Source of the DNA: CAYJBH01 sp964368625
Lineage (GTDB): Bacteria > Bacillota > Clostridia > Oscillospirales > Ruminococcaceae
Direction of reading: 5' to 3'
Assembly (NCBI GenBank): GCA_964368625.1
Contig: CAYJBH010000003.1
Coordinates: 54,508 to 118,507, forward strand
DNA length: 64,000 bases
In this document: positions 60,751 through 64,000 of the stretch, piece by piece
How positions within the stretch are numbered: the stretch's first letter is position 1
How the letters are laid out: each line of letters starts with the position of its first letter
Translations under genes and position numbers: made by a program
The notes under the pieces: generated by a model
What the model was told of the DNA's origin: nothing
What the model saw: the letters and a program-made list of their open reading frames with translations, nothing else
Database searches by the model: none

Positions 60751-62607
60751 TTAGTAAATATATGGGGCAGGGTCAACAGTGGTTCCATACAGGATGACCT
60801 CGAAGTGAAGATGGGAACCGGTTGAGTTACCGGTGCTTCCCATTCCGGCAATTTGTTGTCCCTGAACAACCGTGTCTCCAACTGAAACATTAAGTGAGCT
60901 ATTATGAGCATATCTTGTCATATAACCGTTGCCGTGGTCGACTAGCAACATAATACCATAACCGGTATTTCCATAAACAGCCGAAACCACTACACCGCTA
61001 TCTGCAGCATAAATTGGTGTTCCGATACTTCCCCATATGTCAATACCGTTATGAGCTCTAACACCGGAAAAACCACGAGATACACCGCCGGTGCCGGGGC
61101 CGGTTGGCCATACCATTGCGCCACTTCCAAGAGCAGGTCCGTCATAGTTGAAATCACTACCACTACCTAAAGCGGTACCAACCTCTATTACTTCATTTAC
61201 GGGTTCTTTGATAACCTCGGTAGAAATAACATCAACAGAGGTTTGCACTCCATCTATATAAACAATCTCAGCTGTAATAAGGTTGCTACCATTTTCTCCT
61301 TCAACTAAAGTATTAACCTCTCCCATTGGAAGACTTGAAGAGGTTTTTTGCTCGGTTTTATACTCCACAGTCTCTTCAAATACAAGTGGTTGAACCTCTT
61401 TTACCGTTAAAAAAGTGCTATTACGCCTAACGAAAAGGGATTGTCCTTCTTCTAAATTAATGAAATCAACATCAGGATTTAATGAATGTAGTTCACCGGT
61501 GGTTATAGAAAAGTTAGAAGCAATGCTGGAAGCGGTATCACCGTCCTTAACTGTATAGGTTGAAGTTGTATCGCCGGTTGTACTATATATTAATTCTTGG
61601 ATTTCGCTATGATCAACAATACTAGATTGCAAAAAGAGGCCATCAACCATCTCGATTTCTTGCAAAAAGCTAATGGTTGACCCTTCTCTACTTCGTTGAT
61701 AGTTGTTAAGTAGAGAGTTAATATCCTCTTCAAGTTGTATTCTATCTAAGGTTGCACCGTAAAATTCCCCGTCAACGAATAAACCGGTGCTTTCTTTAAT
61801 GTCTTGTCCCGAAGAAAGTATTAGGTTGTTTGCTAGGGTGTCGGTGTCCTGAGTTTGAACCTCAACAGGAAGAGCGTCCGCTACTGATATAGTGTATTCT
61901 GGCTGTAAACTCCAGCTGGCCTCGCTACCCTGATACTGTATTCGCTCGTTAACAACCTGGCGTGCAGAATCCATTACCTTTGCGCTTTCAATATAACCAA
62001 GGGTGAGGTTGTTGTTTGAAACTTCAAGGATGAAACTATAGCTAAATATAGTGTATGCTGTATAAGCAAATACAGCAAAGGCTGCCAAAGGTAAAACGTA
62101 GCAAAAAGGATTTGAAGTTAAATGAAGATGCTTCTTTATTCCGGTAAGTATATAACCTTTTAGCCTAACGCGCAGATGTGTTTTACCATAATGCTTTTCT
62201 TTTGTAAAAATATTTCCTATGTTTCTAACTGCCCTACCTATAGTAGAAAACGGTGCAGTAAACTCTCTGATACCATAGGAGATAAGGCCGAACAATCTGC
62301 CAAAAAAACGTCCTAAAAATTCGGCGAAATAATCAGCGATTACCAGTGAAAATATCTTGATACTTCTAAATAGTTTTATAACAGCGTATTCTACAGCAAA
62401 ACCAAGGTTGTATAGCATATGAAACAAACGACCCCAAATACTAAGTTCATATTGCATGCTACCTGCCTGAACAGCCAATATACCGGTTACGGTAAATGGT
62501 GAGGAAGAACGCTTGCTTGCAGTATTTTTAGTCGGTCTTAGTTTAGTTATTAATTTAGAAGTGCCTGTAGATACTTCTTTGTTCTTTATTTTCTTATTTA
62601 ATTTCAT
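60751..62607 (-). CDS. M23 peptidase with LysM and G5 domains
   Basis: 618 residues. Order: a basic cytoplasmic N-terminus with amphipathic helices (about 1-165), one membrane span (about 172-192, LPLAAFAVFAYTAYTIFSYSF), an extracytoplasmic linker, LysM near 347-392 (YTVKDGDTASSIASNF), G5 near 395-475 and peptidase M23 near 505-615 with HNGIDI and HLHFE zinc ligands. It binds and trims peptidoglycan. The cytoplasmic head of about 165 residues is longer than usual for such enzymes. Weak ribosome site. Confidence 0.92.
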   Translation of the reverse strand: MKLNKKIKNKEVSTGTSKLITKLRPTKNTASKRSSSPFTVTGILAVQAGSMQYELSIWGRLFHMLYNLGFAVEYAVIKLFRSIKIFSLVIADYFAEFLGRFFGRLFGLISYGIREFTAPFSTIGRAVRNIGNIFTKEKHYGKTHLRVRLKGYILTGIKKHLHLTSNPFCYVLPLAAFAVFAYTAYTIFSYSFILEVSNNNLTLGYIESAKVMDSARQVVNERIQYQGSEASWSLQPEYTISVADALPVEVQTQDTDTLANNLILSSGQDIKESTGLFVDGEFYGATLDRIQLEEDINSLLNNYQRSREGSTISFLQEIEMVDGLFLQSSIVDHSEIQELIYSTTGDTTSTYTVKDGDTASSIASNFSITTGELHSLNPDVDFINLEEGQSLFVRRNSTFLTVKEVQPLVFEETVEYKTEQKTSSSLPMGEVNTLVEGENGSNLITAEIVYIDGVQTSVDVISTEVIKEPVNEVIEVGTALGSGSDFNYDGPALGSGAMVWPTGPGTGGVSRGFSGVRAHNGIDIWGSIGTPIYAADSGVVVSAVYGNTGYGIMLLVDHGNGYMTRYAHNSSLNVSVGDTVVQGQQIAGMGSTGNSTGSHLHFEVILYGTTVDPAPYIY

Positions 62608-62886
62608 TATTATAACTTAATATTATTCCCATTGTAATGTATATACTGTAAAAACAGTATTAATGATTACGTGTGTGCAGATGATGCGTAATTCATGTAA
62701 TATATAATAAATAATAACATAATAGCTAAGTTAAGTCAAGGGAGTATGCCACGTTCTTTAGTTGGGGTGTGCTTTTTGTTTAGCTGCTTTGTTTGATGCA
62801 TTGCACAATTAGTGTGCTCATATAACATTTTGCCTTATTGTTCAAAATGCACAGTATTTTTCTAAATTATTCTACAAAAAAACAGC

Positions 62887-62915
62887 TTGACATTTTTCTT
62901 ATTGAATGATAAAAT
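62887..62915 (+). promoter_or_regulatory. Promoter of the LacI-type regulator
   Basis: TTGACA (62887-62892), 17-bp spacer, TAAAAT (62910-62915). Predicted transcription start near 62922. Confidence 0.65.
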
Positions 62916-62924
62916 GACATTAAT

Positions 62925-62938
62925 GTGTACATGCACAC
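62925..62938. promoter_or_regulatory. Candidate operator for the LacI-type regulator
   Basis: GTGTACATGCACAC: a 14-bp near-palindrome centred on CATG with two mismatches, located at the predicted transcription start. LacI proteins often bind such sites and control their own genes. Confidence 0.35.
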
Positions 62939-62959
62939 TTGACGATTAATGAGGTGACC

Positions 62960-63961
62960 TTGTCCGTAACCATTAACAAGATAGCGCAACTTAGCGGTGT
63001 ATCAAGAGGCACTGTTGATCGTGTGTTGCATGGCAGAGGGAAGGTGAATCAGGTTACCGAAGAGAAGGTTTTGCTCTGCGCAAAGGAGTTAGGTTATAAA
63101 CCTAACAGGGTAGGCATGGCGTTGGCCGTTCGAAAAAAGAAACATCATGTTGCAGTTATAATATGTGTGGCACAGAATCCTTTCTTTAGAGATGTTATAA
63201 CCGGAATAGAACGGATGGAGCAGGAGTTTAGACATTATGGAATGTCGATAGAGATTTATCAACTAAATAAGGTTGACCCTATTGAACAACTAGAAATAAT
63301 TAACTCGGTAAAGGGTGACATATCCGGATTAATTATTACCCCTATTGATCATCCACTAATTAAGGAAGCGTTAAACTCATTAGAGATACCTATAGTTAAT
63401 CTCAACACCGATATAGAAGGGACAGATAGGATAGCCTACGTAGGAACTGACTATAGACAGGGCGGAAACATTGCGGCAGGAGTAGTTAAGCTGTTAAAGC
63501 CATGCAAGGCCAACATTGGAATAGTTAACGGTTCGCAGATACTATACGGACATAGAATGAGGGAAAAAGGGTTTTTAGAAGAGCTGAACTCTGAACATAA
63601 CATCTTGCCAGCTGTTTACTGTGAGGATGACGACATACTGGCTTTCGAGGTAACATCTCAGTTATTAGCCGAAAACCCCGAAATAGACGTGCTCTTTATT
63701 GCAGCAGCAGGAGTACATGGAAGCTGTAGAGCTGTTAGCTCGAATAATCGTGAAGACATATCCATCATCTGTTTTGATGCAACCGAAACTTCTATAGAGT
63801 TTATTAAAAGAGGCCTAATAAAGGTTGTAATATGCCAAAACCCGATTCTGCAAGGGGAACAATCAATGCAGATTATGCTTGAATTTCTGGTAACAGGGCA
63901 AAAACCCGAAACCGGCAATTATATATTAGAACACCAACTAAGAATTAAACAAAATTATTAA
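62960..63961 (+). CDS. LacI/PurR family transcriptional regulator
   Basis: 333 residues. N-terminal helix-turn-helix TINKIAQLSGVSRGTVDRVLHGRGKVN (residues 4-30) with the hinge NRVGMALAVRKK, then a type-I periplasmic-binding-like sensor domain (VAVIICVAQNPFFRDVITGIERM near 60, LIITPIDHPLIKEAL near 120, NLNTDIEGTDRIAYVGTDYRQGG near 145). The sensor part resembles that of sugar or inositol regulators. Start TTG 62960 is chosen because GAGGTGA precedes it and it gives a standard LacI N-terminus; an earlier TTG at 62939 has no site. A new gene begins 16 bases downstream. Confidence 0.92.
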   Translation: MSVTINKIAQLSGVSRGTVDRVLHGRGKVNQVTEEKVLLCAKELGYKPNRVGMALAVRKKKHHVAVIICVAQNPFFRDVITGIERMEQEFRHYGMSIEIYQLNKVDPIEQLEIINSVKGDISGLIITPIDHPLIKEALNSLEIPIVNLNTDIEGTDRIAYVGTDYRQGGNIAAGVVKLLKPCKANIGIVNGSQILYGHRMREKGFLEELNSEHNILPAVYCEDDDILAFEVTSQLLAENPEIDVLFIAAAGVHGSCRAVSSNNREDISIICFDATETSIEFIKRGLIKVVICQNPILQGEQSMQIMLEFLVTGQKPETGNYILEHQLRIKQNY

Positions 63962-63977
63962 CAGAGAGGAAACAAAG

Positions 63978-64000
63978 ATGGCAGAAATTTTTAAAGGTAT
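63978..64000 (+). CDS. Start of a further gene, cut by window edge
   Basis: Only seven codons (MAEIFKG) are present after GAGAGGA at 63964-63970. It is close behind the LacI-type gene and probably in its operon. The product cannot be identified. Confidence 0.5.

Larger units (their letters stand above)
62608..62959. other. Divergent control region of the M23 peptidase and LacI-type genes
   Basis: No gene seen. Minus-strand promoter for the peptidase: TTGACT (62739-62734), 17 bp, TATTAT (62716-62711). Hairpin ATACTGT-AAAA-ACAGTAT (62643-62660) lies in its predicted leader. Plus-strand promoter for the LacI-type gene at 62887-62915, with a near-palindrome at 62925-62938. Confidence 0.55.

Noticed and set aside
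1..64000. tRNA, rRNA, CRISPR or prophage features
   Set aside because: No cloverleaf-like segments, rRNA stretches, regular spaced repeats or phage genes were recognised in the gaps; a tRNA scan was not possible.

Overview
The window comes from a low-GC, Gram-positive anaerobe of the class Clostridia, most likely near the Ruminococcaceae/Oscillospirales group. The evidence is gene content (RNase Y, RemA, the Asp23-FakA-RecG string, YerB/DUF3048 lipoproteins, a BadF-type acyl-CoA dehydratase activase, LysM/G5/M23 cell-wall protein), strong AAGGAGG-type ribosome binding sites and A+T-rich promoters. I cannot fix the genus. No rRNA, tRNA, CRISPR array, prophage or intact insertion sequence was seen; this is core chromosome.

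Layout. 1-218: edge of a P-loop ATPase. 434-2038: a GtrII-like membrane glycosyltransferase. 2136-10696: branched-chain amino-acid genes ilvB-ilvN-ilvD-leuA-(326-bp gap)-leuC-leuD-leuB, with no ilvC. 10718-16452: yicC-remA-gmk-priA-def-fmt-ACT protein, a classic Firmicutes string that here lacks rpoZ and coaBC. 16492-19055 (minus): thrS and a HAD phosphatase, divergent from rny. 19324-24629: rny, a PduL-type phosphotransacylase, then hom-thrB-lysC (aspartate to homoserine phosphate; thrC absent). 24984-29425: a small lipoprotein, a uracil permease, and an SGNH-MBOAT pair for surface O-acylation.

29601-36555: a nearly complete shikimate cluster, aroF-tyrA-aroB-aroA-aroC-aroE/aroK fusion, with aroQ convergent. 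36558-40064: three tandem DUF3048 lipoproteins. 40140-45644: recG, a FakA-like DAK2 protein, an Asp23 protein and a family-5 solute-binding-like lipoprotein. 45763-46686: a PRiA4_ORF3/TnpR-like protein. 46749-51556: a Gld-like ABC system (ATPase, permease, GldG-like, DUF4340). 51850-56057: an activase-related protein split into two genes. 56175-63961: a PpiC/PrsA lipoprotein, a NahK-like sugar kinase with a nucleotidyltransferase, pfkA, an M23 peptidase and a LacI-type regulator. A new gene begins at 63978.

No clearly novel multi-gene system stands out. The points most worth a second look are a possible branched-chain leader peptide in the leuA-leuC gap, the thrS/rny promoters sharing a palindromic TTGCAA -35 box (a box that recurs at other genes), a 20-bp perfect inverted repeat overlapping a promoter, an apparent ATT start codon in the SGNH gene, the DUF3048 triplication and the two-gene activase. 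Promoters, starts and hairpins were read by eye; protein families were assigned from recognisable motifs, not from database searches.
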